64,000 nucleotides of DNA from Mycoplasmopsis gallinacea (GCF_900660495.1 NZ_LR214950.1:620001-684000); one strand, 5' to 3'. Positions 45,963-57,458 are shown, numbered from the stretch's first letter. Translations and numbers: made by a program. Notes: generated from the sequence alone by a model not told the origin.

Positions 45963-46490
45963 TTAAGCTTCTTCGTTTCGAATAACCACAGCATTGAATT
46001 GTAATGATCTAGGACAAATAAATGCTTTTAAGGTTTCATTGTATTGAAGATATAGTACGTTTCTAGAATATTCTCTAATGTAAGGTTTTTCGTTTAGAAA
46101 CTCTAATTTCAAAATTGGGATGTTAGCCACTTCTCTTTTTGATTCTTCCAAATCGCTATTAACAACTGGTGTGATTTCAACTTGGTGACTAAGTAAAATA
46201 TTTTTTGTAAGAAGCTCTTTTTCACGCGGATTAAAAAAGCCATTAACAAATTTATATACAACATCTAATTGTGTCTGGATTTCGCTTTCAGAAACTCCAT
46301 CAAAGACCTTATTTTCCTTAATGAAACTAACAAAATCATTATCAAAATTTTCTCTTTGAAAGAAATTTTTTTGCTTAGTTTTTCATATTCTTAAAAACTG
46401 ATCAATGATGAATATTTCGCCTACTAAACCAATCATATAAATATGCTCATCATTGCAATAATTACATAATGTATAAACTCTTGTTCCCAT
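45963..46490 (-). CDS. Uncharacterised 175-aa protein
   Basis: 175 residues, cytoplasmic-looking, with an early Cys pair (TLCNYCNDEH) and a C-terminal beta-rich part (YLQYNETLKAFICPRSLQF). No family recognised with confidence. Minus-strand TATAAT at 46499-46504 lies 8 nt before the ATG with no Shine-Dalgarno: leaderless. The rnhB gene starts divergently only 43 bp away, so both promoters share this tiny gap. Confidence 0.6.
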
Positions 46491-46533
46491 ATGTATGTAT
46501 TATATATTGTTTTATGAATTATAATTTAGACAT

Positions 46534-47148
46534 ATGCAAAGATATGAACAAGAGTATTGAGATAAAAATTTAAGCATTATTGGTCTTGACGAAGTGGGTC
46601 GGGGGTGTGTTGCTGGCCCAATGGTAGTAGCTGGAGTGATTTTCCCAATTAACTACGAAAATAACAAAATTAAAGATTCGAAAAAACTTACTGCAAAACA
46701 AAGAGAAGAACTTTTTGAAATAATTAAAAAAGATGCACTTGAAGTAGTTTATGTTTTTATGAGTGAAGAAGAAATTTTTAATTTAAACCCTAAAAAAGCA
46801 TCAAAAACAGGAATGGAGAGATGCTTGGATCTTATTAAAAGTGATGTTGACTTAGTTATGACTGATTTTGAGAAAATTGACACTGAAAAAGAGCAAATTA
46901 ACTTAGTTAAAGGTGACCAAAAATCAATTAGCATTGCTGCATCAAGCATTATAGCTAAAGTTGTTCGTGATCAATATATGGACAATCTTAGTTCAAAGCA
47001 CCCTGAATTTGGTTGAGATAGAAACAAAGGATATCTAACTAAGGAACATTTAAATGCTATTTTTGCATATGGAATCACTGATTTTCATAGAAAGAATTTT
47101 GAACCCATAAAAAGCATTTTAACCACAAAAAACAATAGTATAAATTAA
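46534..47148 (+). CDS. rnhB: Ribonuclease HII
   Basis: 204 residues, usual length. Cleaves the RNA strand of RNA-DNA hybrids and removes misincorporated ribonucleotides. Catalytic motif [17 protein letters not shown] (Asp, Glu), [18 protein letters not shown] and [17 protein letters not shown] all fit. TATAAT at 46520-46525 is 8 nt before the ATG and there is no Shine-Dalgarno, so leaderless. W at UGA. Confidence 0.95.
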
Positions 47149-47194
47149 TTTTTAACTAATTTTAGTGATTATTATATGTGGTAAAATTAGTATT

Positions 47195-47995
47195 ATGATA
47201 AAAGTCAATAACTTAACATTTAGATACCGTCCAGATGATTTAAAACCTGCACTTAATAACGTTAGTTTCGAGATCAAAAGAGGCGAATATGTAGCAATTT
47301 TAGGGCATAATGGATCAGGGAAAAGTACCTTATCTAAAATACTTGTAGCATTACTTAAACCACAAAAAGGAACCATCGAAATTGATGGTATTTTATACTC
47401 TAAAGAAAACCTTAGAAAAATCAGACAAAAAATTGGAATTATCTTTCAAAATCCTGATAACCAATTTGCGGGCTCAAGTGTTGAAGATGATATTGCTTTT
47501 GGACTTGAAAATAAGAATATGCCACAAAACGAGATGAAAAAGCGAGTGTTAGAGTATGCTAAAAGAGTTGATATGCAAAAACACTTAGAAAAAGAGCCTG
47601 AAAATCTTAGTGGTGGGCAAAAACAAAGAGTTGCTATCGCTTCTGTGCTTGCTTTAGACCCTGAAGTTGTTATCTTTGATGAAGTTACTTCCATGCTTGA
47701 TCCTAAAGGTAAAAGCAGAATTATTGAAATTATCAAAGAAATTCAAGCTGATGAAAATAAGACTTTAATTTCAATTACACATGATATGGATGAAGCAATT
47801 TTAGCTGATAAATGTTTAGTTTTTGCTGGTGGAGAGCTTGTTGCGGCTGGATCCCCAAAAGAAATTCTTAATAATAAAGAAATCATTGATATTGCTAAAA
47901 TAGACTCGCCTTTTTACTACAGAATTAGTGAAAAATTAAATGGTATTGAACCTACATATAACGAGGAGGAGTTGATTAACGAATTATGCAAATAA
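47195..47995 (+). CDS. ecfA1: ECF transporter ATPase EcfA1
   Basis: 266 residues. ABC ATPase with GHNGSGKST, FQNPDNQFAGSSVEDDIAFGLEN (the QNPDNQ Q-helix segment typical of EcfA), LSGGQKQR, VVIFDEVTSMLD and ITHDMDEA. It energises uptake of vitamins or metal ions through interchangeable S components. TAAAAT at 47182-47187 is 7 nt before the ATG with no Shine-Dalgarno. First of the three-gene ecfA1-ecfA2-ecfT operon, overlapping ecfA2 by 10 bp. Confidence 0.95.
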   Translation: MIKVNNLTFRYRPDDLKPALNNVSFEIKRGEYVAILGHNGSGKSTLSKILVALLKPQKGTIEIDGILYSKENLRKIRQKIGIIFQNPDNQFAGSSVEDDIAFGLENKNMPQNEMKKRVLEYAKRVDMQKHLEKEPENLSGGQKQRVAIASVLALDPEVVIFDEVTSMLDPKGKSRIIEIIKEIQADENKTLISITHDMDEAILADKCLVFAGGELVAAGSPKEILNNKEIIDIAKIDSPFYYRISEKLNGIEPTYNEEELINELCK

Positions 47996-48972
47996 AAATT
48001 AAAAATATTAGTCATATTTTCTCTCGTAAAACACCATGAGAATTTCAAGCTCTAAATAATGTAAATTTTGAAGTTAAGCAAGGTGAATATGTTGGAGTTA
48101 TTGGACAAACAGGAAGTGGTAAAACCACTTTTATTGAACATTTAAATGGTCTTTTATTACCTACAAAAGGTGAAATTACCTGAATTTACGATACAGACAT
48201 TTATAATAAAAAAAATAAGCAAAATGAAGTTAATACTTTAGAAGTTTATTGCTCAAATCCTAAAATGAAAAACTCAGTTCGCTTTAGATACAACCAATAT
48301 GATGAAAACAAAAAACTTATTCGTGAGAATAAACGTTTTAGAAAAATTAAAACGCTCCGTAAAAATGTAGGAATTGTTTTCCAATTTGCTGAATATCAAC
48401 TTTTTAAAGCAACAATTGAAGAAGATATCATCTTTGGGCCTGTTTCATTAGGAGTTCCTATAGAAGAAGCTAAAAAAAGAGCTGAAAAATACATCCAACT
48501 TGTAGGGCTTCCTACCAGTTATTTAAAAAGAAGTCCATTTGACCTTAGTGGTGGGCAAAAAAGAAGGGTTGCTCTTGCTGGGATTTTAGCAATGGAACCT
48601 AATTGTTTAGTAGTTGATGAACCTACAGCTGGACTTGATCCTGTTGGAGTTAAAGAAATTTTGGATATCATTGCTGATTTAAATGAAAACAACAACGTTA
48701 CCATTATTAATGTAACACATGATCTTGATAATATTTTAGCTAGAAGCAAGAGAGTTATTATTTTTAAAGATGGACAAATTGTGCGTGATGGTAAACCTTA
48801 TGAAATTCTTAATGATGTGGAGTTTCTTAAAGAAAATAACTTACAGCCCCCAAAATTGCTTGAATTTGTAAATAAACTAAGAAATAAAGGAATTAATGTT
48901 CCAAAAGTAACAACAGAAGAAGAATTAATTGCTTTCCTTAATGATTATTTAAAAAGTAAAGGAGTTAACTAA
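47986..48972 (+). CDS. ecfA2: ECF transporter ATPase EcfA2
   Basis: 328 residues, longer than most EcfA2 because of an insertion of about 50 residues (about 75-120, Lys/Arg-rich, [14 protein letters not shown]) between Walker A (GQTGSGKTT) and the Q-loop [17 protein letters not shown]; mycoplasma EcfA2 often has one. [20 protein letters not shown] and VTHDLDN follow. The FQFAEYQLF form marks A2. It starts inside ecfA1, with AGGAGGAG upstream, and its TAA shares a base with ecfT's ATG. Confidence 0.95.
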
Positions 48973-49943
48973 TGAAAAGTGTATTTGGTAGATACATCCC
49001 TGGTGATAACTCTTTTATGTATCGTCTTGATCCAAGGATTAAAATTTTAATTGCTATTTTCTATATCGTTTTTGTTTTTATTTCACAATATTTTATTGAT
49101 ATGGTGATTTTATTAGCACCATTAATTATTGTTTATTTATTTACAATTAAGAAAGTTAGACCACTTATTTCAATGCTAAAATTTCCGATTTTTGTATCGC
49201 TAGTGATCCTTTTAGTTAACATTTATTCACTTACTAATTATCAAGTTGGAATTAAAGGATATTATCCAACTTCATTTATTAAGTTCTTCCAAGGTTCTGA
49301 GCAAAAAATCAATATTGATAGTGCAACATTTATAATTAACGGAGCCTTAACCACTTTAAAACGTGGTAGTACGTATCGTGTTGAATACGGAATTTCAATG
49401 CTTACTTTAAATAAAACATTATCTCTTTTCTTAAGAGTTTACACAATGATTTTATCAACTACAATTTTAACTAATACAACAAGACCAATTTTACTTACTA
49501 AAGCACTTGAAGATTTAATGTGACCACTTAAATTCTTATTTGTCCCAGTACACATTATTGCAATGATTATTTCAATTGCACTTCGTTTTATTCCAACACT
49601 TTTAGATGAGGCTCAAAGAATTATGAAAGCTCAATCATCTCGTGGAGTTGATTTCAAAAATGGTAATATTAAAGAAAAAGTAGTAGCTTTTACCACCTTA
49701 ATTATCCCGCTTTTTATTTCATCATTTGCTAAAGCAGAAGATTTATCAAATGCAATGGAAACTAGAGGGTATGATCCATACGAAAAAAGAACTAAATATA
49801 GACAATTAAAACTTAAATGACTTGATCTTTTTGTAGTCTTATTTATCCTTTCATTAATGGCCTTTTTAATTGTGAATATTGTAAATCCGGGGATAAATGG
49901 TGGATACCTTCCTTCTTGATACACCCTTTTAAAAGTTGTGTAA
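48972..49943 (+). CDS. ecfT: ECF transporter transmembrane subunit EcfT
   Basis: 323 residues. Membrane scaffold of the ECF transporter: N-terminal LDPRIKILIAIFYIVFVF, further helices, and the two coupling motifs SSRGVDF and METRGYDP (Ala/Ser-Arg-Gly) that contact the ATPases. An extra outer segment (about 90-130, YPTSFIKFFQGSEQ) is longer than in Firmicutes. Last gene of the operon; no S component is encoded in the window. Confidence 0.95.
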
Positions 49944-49970
49944 AAAAAACTCGCAAGCGCGAGTTTTTTA
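49942..49970. terminator. Bidirectional terminator between ecfT and smc
   Basis: AAAAACTCGC pairs with GCGAGTTTTT, 4-nt loop, with Ts on both strands; overlaps the ecfT stop. Confidence 0.87.
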
Positions 49971-52898
49971 TTAAGCTTCTGGAGCTTCATCAATAAGCTT
50001 TTTAGCATCCTCAATTTTAACTGTGAAAAATGAAGTAACTCCACGTTTTTGCATTGTAGCACCAAAAAGGTGATCTACACGTGTCATTGTTCCATGACGG
50101 TGAGTAATAACGATAAATTGTGTTTGATGTTTAAGTTGTTGTAAGTATTCAGCAAATCTCACAACATTTGATTCATCAAGTGCAGCTTCAACTTCGTCTA
50201 AGATACAAAGCGGAAGAGGTCTTGCTTTAAGAATTGCAAATAAAAGAGAAATTGCAATAAGTGATTTTTCACCACCAGAGAATAATTTTAAGTTCTTAAT
50301 ACTTTTACCTGGAGGTTGAGCGAAAATTGAAATTCCAGATTCAAGCACATTTTTAGGATCCACAAATTCAACTTTAGCACTTCCACCACCAAACATTGAG
50401 CTAAAGACATTGTTAAATTCTAAGTTAATATCATGCACAACATTTGTTAAGCGAGTAATAATGATTTTGTCAAGTTCTGCAATAGCTTCAATAACTGCAT
50501 TTTTAGCTTCAACAAGTTCATCACGATCAGATGTAAGTTTATTGTATCTTGATTCTACTTCTTCAAGCTGTTCGATAGATTCAAGGTTTACATTTCCAAG
50601 TTCAGCAATTTCACTTCTAATATCAGCAATAATTTCACCAGCAGCTTCCACTGAAATTTGAAGTGGGAAGTTTTCTCTTGCAAATTCTAAAGTTAATTTA
50701 TAGAACTCAGAAAGACGTTCTTTGTGCACTGTAAGTGTTGAAGATGCTCTGTTAGCTTCTTCAATTTTGCTACGGTATGAATTGTTTAATGCTTTTAAAT
50801 TTTTGTATAAATCATTTCTACTTCTATCAAGAGCATTAATTTCATCATCTAAAGTAGCTTTAGTGTTTCTTTTAGCTGAAAGATCAAATTGAGTTACTGA
50901 AAGATTTCTTTTAGCTTTATTTAAATCTTCAAGTGCATCATTTACTTTAGCTTCTTTTCCTACATTTTGCACACTTTCACCAAGAGATGAAGCTTGCACT
51001 TTAGCTTCTTCAAGCGCAGCATTAGCATTTTCTAAAAGCACATTATTAGCACTAATTTTACTGCTATATTCTCTAAAATAATGTTCTTTTTGATTTCTTT
51101 CGGTAGCAAGGTTTTCAATTTCGGCTTGAATAGCACTCATTTGAGAGTTAATTCCAGGAAGTTCATTTTCCATTTCTTGGATTTTTCTATCTAAACCAAG
51201 AAGTTCTTCACTTTCTTGTTGAACTCCTCCAACCATAACTCCACCAGGACGAACAATGTCACCTTCCATGCTGACAACCATGTATTTTCTTTCTAATAAA
51301 ACAGAGATTTTATCAGCAAGATCAACTTTATCAACAACAATAACGTTTCCAAGTAAGAATTGCGCTAATTTAGCAAATTCAGGTTTAGTTTTAACTAAAT
51401 CACTTGCAATTCCAACAAATCCTGGTTGGCTTCTAAGTACAAGTAAATAATCGTCTCTAATTCCTTTTTCTTTGATTGAAGTAAGAGGGATAAATGTGGC
51501 TCTACCACCATTATTTGCTTTTAAAAAGTTAATTGCTTTAACAGCTGTATCTGAATTATCAACTACAATGTGTTGCAATGCGTTAGATAAAATAGTTTCA
51601 ATAGCTACTGAATATTTACTTTCAACTTCAATTAAATCAGCAACAATCCCTTTAAACCCTCTAAAGTTAGATTTGTTTTCTAAAATAGTTCTAGTCCCTT
51701 TAAAAAGGTTAGTTCTTTTGCTTTGTTTTTCTTTTAAGAGTCTTAATTGAGTTTCATAAGAAATTTTACGTTTATTAAGAGATTCAAATTTAGCTCTTCT
51801 TTCATTTAATAAAGCATTTTTTTGACTAATAAATGTTTTTGATTCTTCTAATTTACTTTCAAGATCATTTTTAATATCTTTGTAGTAGTTAATTTGGTGT
51901 GTAAGTTGTTCAATTTGATTAAATATAGCTTTCTTTCTTTGTTCTGGGTCAACATTTAACTCACCACGAGCAATCATTTGAAGTCTTTGGTTTTCTAAAT
52001 CAAATGAACGTTCTAAGTTATTAATGGTTTGATTAAGAGCCATTTCCACACCAGCAAGCTTATTAATTTCATTATTAAGCTCATTTGATTCAATTTTCTT
52101 ACGATCAATTTTTTTAGTAATTTCTTCAATATCGTTTTCGTATGATTCTTTAGTTTCTTGAACACCTTCTAAGTTTGCATTAAGTTCTTCGCTTAGCGCT
52201 GATAATCTTTCAATTTCGTGTGCTAAATAACCAATTTCAATTTCTTTAAGTTCTCTGGATTTATCACGATATTTAATAGCTTTTTCAGCTTGTTTTCTTA
52301 ATGGTTCAAGTTGTCTTTCAAGTTCATTAATACTTGTGTTGATGTTTCTTAATGAACCTTCACTTTTTTCTAATTTTTTAATTGCTTCTTCTTTTCTGAT
52401 TTTGTATTTAGACACGCCAGCAGCTTCTTCGAAAATTCCTCTTCTTTGTTCGTCACTAGATTGGGCAATCTCACTAACTGTTCCTTGAGAAATAATTGCA
52501 AGTGAGCTTTTTCCAATTCCTGATTGCATTGCAAGAGCTTTAATTTGACTATGAAGAGCAGGTTTATTGTTCATGAAATATTGGTTTAAACCTTTTCCTC
52601 TTTGAATCACCCTTTCGATTGTTACAACACCTTCTTGTGGGTCTTCAAACGTTAATTTTACGCTTGCTTTATTCATTGCAGGCACAATTTTTGATCCTGA
52701 GAAAATAACATCTTGCATGTTATCCCCACGAAGTTCTTTTGAGCTTTGTTCCCCTAAAACTCATTTGATCGCATCGTTGATGTTACTTTTACCTGAACCA
52801 TTAGGTCCTACAACCCCAACAACACCCCCGTCAAAACGAAGTGTAACTGGATCGGCAAAACTTTTAAATCCATGTGTTTCAACTTTAATTAATTTCAT
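49971..52898 (-). CDS. smc: Chromosome segregation ATPase SMC
   Basis: 975 residues, somewhat shorter than the 1,150-1,200 of most bacteria. N-terminal ATPase half with GPNGSGKSN (about 31-39) and Q-loop; coiled coil (about 160-390); hinge domain (about 400-540, [25 protein letters not shown]); returning coiled coil; C-terminal [16 protein letters not shown] and [14 protein letters not shown]. It condenses the chromosome with ScpA/ScpB, not in this window. Start at [14 protein letters not shown]. It follows rnc by 12 bp at the end of the yloU-fakA-plsX-rnc-smc operon. Confidence 0.97.
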
Positions 52899-52910
52899 TT
52901 TTTACCTTCT

Positions 52911-53606
52911 TTAATTGTCGCTTTTTAACTTAGTTAAAGCGTCAGTAGCTGCTTGTGTTTCAGCTTCTTTTTTTGTATTCCCTATTCCGCTACCATAAAT
53001 TATTTTATCATGGATAGCTTTTGCCTTGAATTTTCCATCACTGAGTTGTTCAACTTGATAATGGATATTTTCCTTGCTTACGCTTTGGAAGTATTCTTGA
53101 AGTTCAGTTTTTGAATCTTTGTTATGCCCATCATGAATATCATCAATAATGTCAAAAAGATATTTACCAATGAATTTAGCAGCAAAACGAAATCCTTTGT
53201 CTAAATAAACTGCAGCAACTATTGCTTCAAAAACATCAGCCCTTACTTTTTGAGAAAACTTCACATCAGTTTCCATTTGTCCACTTCCAGTACGGATAAG
53301 CTCCACTAAACCAAGTGATTCAGTAATGCTTGCAAGAGTTTCGGTTCGCACCACATTAGCTCTAAGTCGAGTTTGATATCCAGGCTCCAACTTATTATAT
53401 TTACGGAAAATGTAATCTGAAGAAACCAGCTGCAAAATTGCATCTCCTAAAAATTCTAGCTTTTCATAACTGTGAGCTGATCGATGATTTACCAAATATG
53501 ATAAGTGAGTGATGGCTTCTTGATATAGTTTAATATTTGAAGTTTCAATTTCGTTTAGAAACAAAAAATGCTCAAGTGAATTTGCTTTAGTGATTACTTT
53601 ATTCAT
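52911..53606 (-). CDS. rnc: Ribonuclease III
   Basis: 231 residues. Double-strand RNA endonuclease. Catalytic motif EKLEFLGDAILQLVSSDYIF and the second acidic site ADVFEAIVAAVYLDKG; the C-terminal dsRNA-binding domain (about 155-225) ends GIGNTKKEAETQAATDAL. ATG 53606 chosen because AGAGG lies 7 nt upstream. It overlaps plsX by 8 bp. Its likely substrates, the 16S and 23S processing stems, are visible at 57431/59057 and 59097/62190. Confidence 0.96.
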   Translation of the reverse strand: MNKVITKANSLEHFLFLNEIETSNIKLYQEAITHLSYLVNHRSAHSYEKLEFLGDAILQLVSSDYIFRKYNKLEPGYQTRLRANVVRTETLASITESLGLVELIRTGSGQMETDVKFSQKVRADVFEAIVAAVYLDKGFRFAAKFIGKYLFDIIDDIHDGHNKDSKTELQEYFQSVSKENIHYQVEQLSDGKFKAKAIHDKIIYGSGIGNTKKEAETQAATDALTKLKSDN

Positions 53607-54585
53607 TAGCAACCTCTTTTAATTTGTTTAAAAGATCATTTTCAAAGGATGCTTTAAGTTTTTCAAGTGTTGTTTCGTAGCTTTTTTGATCGCTAGACCC
53701 GTGATTTTTAATAGCTAGCACATTAACACCTAAAACTCAACCAGAAGCTGCATTTCGATAATCTAAAACTTCCATTGTATCTTTGAAAGCACCTTTTAAA
53801 AGAAGTGCAGCAAGCTTGTATTTAAGCTTTTTCATAATTGATTCTTTTAAAAGATCTCTAAATGTGAAAATTGCACCTTCATAACTTTTTAGAATTAAAT
53901 TTCCAGCATATCCATCACAAATAGCAATGTCGTAATCGCCTTTAAGCAAGTTTCTTGGTTCGCTAAAACCGATAAAATTAATGCTTGAATCTTCCTTGAT
54001 TAACTTAGCAGATTCTTGAAGGAGCTCTGGCCCTTTATATTCTTCTGTTCCAATATTTAAAATAGTAAGTTTTGGATCATTTTTACCGTGCATTTGCTTA
54101 TAAAAAGCATTAGTTAGCTTGGCTCATTCGTATAAATATTCAGGTTTAACTACAATATTAGCCCCAATATCTAAAAAGAGTGTTTTTTCTCTTTTTACTG
54201 TATTAATTTCAGCCATAAATGCAGGGCGGCTAATTCCGTTAATACGCTTAGCTTTAAGAGTTAAAAGAGAAATGTAAGCCCCACTATCACCACTAGAAAT
54301 AATTGCATCAGCTTCTTTATTTAAAACTAAATCAATAGCTTGATTCATTGAAAAATCTTCTTTGATAATAGCGCGGATATTTTTAATATCACTTGGTTTA
54401 TTTTTGTTTAAAATGAGTTTGATATTGCTTGGAATTTCTTGATCGTACTTAATTTCATCAGTGTTTCCGACTAAAATAATTTCAATTTCAGGATTATTTT
54501 TAGCAAATTTGAGTGAAGCAAAAAAAGCGGCCATTGGACCGTTATCATTTCCATTAATATCGAAAGCAATTCTATACTTAATCAT
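53599..54585 (-). CDS. plsX: Phosphate acyltransferase PlsX
   Basis: 328 residues. Converts acyl-ACP or acyl-phosphate in phospholipid synthesis. FDINGNDNGP corresponds to the family's DAMGGDNAP; SSGDSGAYI, LDIGANIVVKPEYL, NIGTEEYKG and ICDGYAGNLILKSYEG match the conserved core. Partner of FakA directly upstream (stop and start share one base), which makes acyl-phosphate from fatty acids: the scavenging route expected in mollicutes. Confidence 0.93.
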
Positions 54586-56213
54586 TATTCTACTCCAATG
54601 TAAAAGTGATAATTTGGTTGATTTCCCTCGATAATTTCGACTTCAATATCATATTTACTATTAATATAATTAAGTAATTCTTCTGCTTCAGTTAAGCTAG
54701 ATTCATCTCCATAATAAATTGACACGATTTCATTTTTTGGTTTAATCATGCGATCCACTAATTTTCTACCAGCTGTAAAGAGATCTTTTTCAGAAGCAAC
54801 AATTTTGTTATCTAAGATACATAAAAAGTCTTCTTCTTTAATTTTAATATTATTAATTTTGGTATTACGCACAGCTTGTGTAATTTCACCAGTTGATACG
54901 CCCGCAATTGCTTCTTGCATTTGTTCTAAGTTATCTTCTGAAGAAATTTCGCTATTGAAATTCATCATTGCTGTAATTCCTTGAATTTGAGTTTTAGTTG
55001 GGACAATAATTACGTTTTTATCAGTAACAACTTGGGCAGCTTGTTGAGCCAATAAAATCACGTTTGAATTATTAGGAAGCACAAACACAGTTTCAGCATT
55101 AACTTGTTCAATTGCGTTAATTAAATCTTGAGCTGAAGGGTTTTGAGTTTGTCCGCTTTCAACAATGTAATCACAATTAAGTTCTTTCATTGTTCGAATA
55201 ATTCCATTTCCTAAATTACATGAAACTACACCACAAAGAGCTCTAGGAGAATTTTTATCTGCAAGCTCCATAGTTGTAGCTTTAGAATCATTAGCTTGCA
55301 GTGTCATATTCTCAGATTTAATTTTGATAAATTCACCGTATTTTTGACCAAAGTTAAGCATATCACCAGGTTTTAAAGTGTGTCCATGCACTTTTAAAAG
55401 GTTATCATCATTAACAATAACTAATGAGTTAGCAATTTTTTCAAGTTCAGCGTTAAATTTGTTTTTGTCAAAGTCTTTTCAATTTGGCATATCAATTAAA
55501 AACTCAGTGCAGTATCCAAATTCACCATCATAAACCTCGCTATCGCTAATAAAGACTGTGATTTCCTCTTGTTCTTCTTTTAAGCTAACTGGATTTCCGT
55601 GAAGAAATTCATTCATTCCTCATAAGATTTGGTATAAACCTTCACCACCACTATCAGTAACTCCAACTTCACGAAGAGTTTTTAATTTATTTGGAGTTTC
55701 ATCACAACTTTTACGAGCGTAAGCAACAATTTCATCAAAAAGATCTTCTATTTCAAGGTCTTTTTGATCAAAGTGATTTTTACGTAAGTTTTCTGAAATT
55801 TCACGAATAACAGTTAAGATAGTTCCTTCGATTGGTTTAAACACTGATTTGTAAGCTCTCTGAGTAGCTGATTCAAAAGCAATAATTAAATCATTAGTAG
55901 AAAGTTTCTTTCTCTTATCAACACCAAGAGCAAAACCTTTTCAAATTTGGCTTAAAATAACCCCTGAGTTTCCTCTAGCTTCATAAATGGTATCATGAGC
56001 AACTGACGCAGCTACTTTAGATACATCTGGATTGTTTAGTTTTTTAAGGTTTTTAACAGTAGCTAAAAATGTTGAAGACATATTAGTTCCAGTATCACCA
56101 TCAGGAACTGGAAAAACATTTAATGAATCGATTCTATTTTTGTTATTTGCTAATGCATGAGCACCAGAAATTATAGCTTTGGATAATTTTTCTCCATCTA
56201 AAAATTTAGACAT
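54585..56213 (-). CDS. fakA: Fatty acid kinase subunit FakA (YloV/DAK2 family)
   Basis: 542 residues. N-terminal DhaL-type ATP-binding domain: DSLNVFPVPDGDTGTNMSS, EARGNSGVILSQIW, VTDSGGEGLYQIL; middle and C-terminal domains as in YloV (HVHGHTLKPGDML, FVLPNNSNVILLAQQAA). Phosphorylates fatty acids presented by a FakB (DegV) protein, which is not in this window; the product feeds PlsX, encoded next. It overlaps the upstream yloU-like gene by 8 bp. Confidence 0.93.
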
Positions 56214-56535
56214 TAATTACTCCTTTAATGAAAATAGTTAAATTATCTAATTTCATTTTTTTCTTTTTAAGTTCATATTGTAATCTTTGTAAGATCTCTT
56301 TTGAAATAATATTTACTGATATATCGTTTTGAATTTGTAAGTTGACTTTAAAAACTCAACCTTGATTTGATTGGAAAACATGTAATCGATTAAAAATTTG
56401 TTTCTCGTCTAATGGCCAATCAAGTTCTTCTTGTTCTTGTTCAGAGCCTGAATTATTTAAGGGTAAAATTGAAACAATTCCTGGTTGAGCAATAATTACC
56501 CTGTAGAAAATTTCTTGTGCAGCTTCAATACTCAT
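56206..56535 (-). CDS. Asp23/Gls24-like protein (YloU position)
   Basis: 109 residues. N-terminal EAAQEIFYRVIIAQPGIVSIL and C-terminal part (VNIISKEILQRLQYELKKKK ending FIKGV) fit the Asp23/Gls24 fold, with an acidic insert (SGSEQEQEELDWP) between. The assignment leans on position: yloU-yloV(fakA) order is conserved in Bacillus, and here the gene overlaps fakA by 8 bp. Start at MSIEAA chosen (ATG with AGAGG upstream) over a TTG two codons earlier. Role in fatty-acid or envelope metabolism is inference. Confidence 0.68.
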
Positions 56536-56642
56536 GCGCAAATACCTCTTACTTATTTAAATAGGAAATTTAAATATATAATATTAATATTATTTTATAA
56601 AGTAATTAATTGTTATTATATACAAAAAAAGGAAAATTGAAA

Positions 56643-57314
56643 ATGTCTCATAGCGAAATGATAGGGATTGTACTTGATATTTACCCTTATGAAGAAAATG
56701 CTCATATAGTTTCATTTTATACCAATAGTGGAATTTTGAATTTATATGCACTTGGACTATCTAAACCAAAGAGTAAAAATAGAGCAAATTTACAAATTGG
56801 ACTTCCTGTAAGAATTGAATATTATAAGCCGCGTTTTGAAGGAAAAATCGGGAAGCTCAAAAAAGCTCATATTGTTGAGAATTTTCAATTTTATGATGAG
56901 ACAGTTAGCCAATTTAAATTAAAAATTACTAAGGTTTTAAAACAATGTGAATTTCGCAGTTTATTTGTGAGCAAATACCTTAAAATTCTTCCTAAAATTA
57001 ACCCCTATAATATAAATTATATATATACGCATTTTTTAACCCAGTTTATAACTATGTTTGGGATAGCTCCCAACTTCAGTAGTTGTAGAATTTGCAACAG
57101 TTATAAAGCAATCGTTTATTTTGATTTAGAAGAAGGTGGTTTTATTTGCAATATTCATGAAGAACAAAAATGAATGGATGTCAATTTACTTAATTTAATT
57201 TGATCTTCTTATAATGATGTCTATACATATATAAATAATGTTGATGAACTCTTTAATAATGATTTTCAAAAAAAGTTAAAAAAAGTTTTGGTCAAAAATG
57301 GTGTTGGTGTATAA
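56643..57314 (+). CDS. recO: DNA repair protein RecO
   Basis: 223 residues. N-terminal OB-fold (GIVLDIYPYEENAHIVSFYT, YALGLSKPKSKNRANLQIG) and a C-terminal part with Cys residues SCRICNS and GGFICN, a likely zinc site. RecO helps load RecA with RecR. AAGGAAAATTG lies upstream. The last codons overlap rRNA promoter P1 (TATAAT at 57310-57315 spans the TAA at 57312-57314). Confidence 0.92.
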
Positions 57315-57315
57315 T
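57286..57315 (+). promoter_or_regulatory. rRNA promoter P1, inside the recO 3' end
   Basis: TTTTGG at 57286-57291 and TATAAT at 57310-57315 (18-bp spacer) in the phrase AAAAATGGTGTT...TATAATAAT, a variant of the P2/5S promoter phrase. The last recO codons form part of it. Confidence 0.55.
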
Positions 57316-57366
57316 AATATCACGCAAATTAAAAACGAAGCTTTTCAAAAAAATATTTAAAAAAAG

Positions 57367-57400
57367 TTTTTGATTTTTAAAAATGGTGTTATAATAATTT
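57367..57400 (+). promoter_or_regulatory. rRNA promoter P2
   Basis: TTTTTG at 57367-57372, 17-bp spacer, TATAAT at 57390-57395 in AAAAATGGTGTTATAATAATTT. Nearly identical to the promoter of 5S copy 2. TTCTTTGAAAACT at 57424 resembles the boxA leader element and recurs before the 23S gene. Confidence 0.8.
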
Positions 57401-57430
57401 AGCAACATTTGCGAATTAAAAAGTTCTTTG

Positions 57431-57458
57431 AAAACTAGATATATACAATGTACATGAC
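57431..57458 (+). other. 16S processing stem, 5' arm
   Basis: AAAACTAGATATAT (57431-57444) pairs perfectly with 59057-59070 after the 16S gene, and CATGAC with GTCATG further in; together they form the long stem that RNase III normally cuts. Confidence 0.8.
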
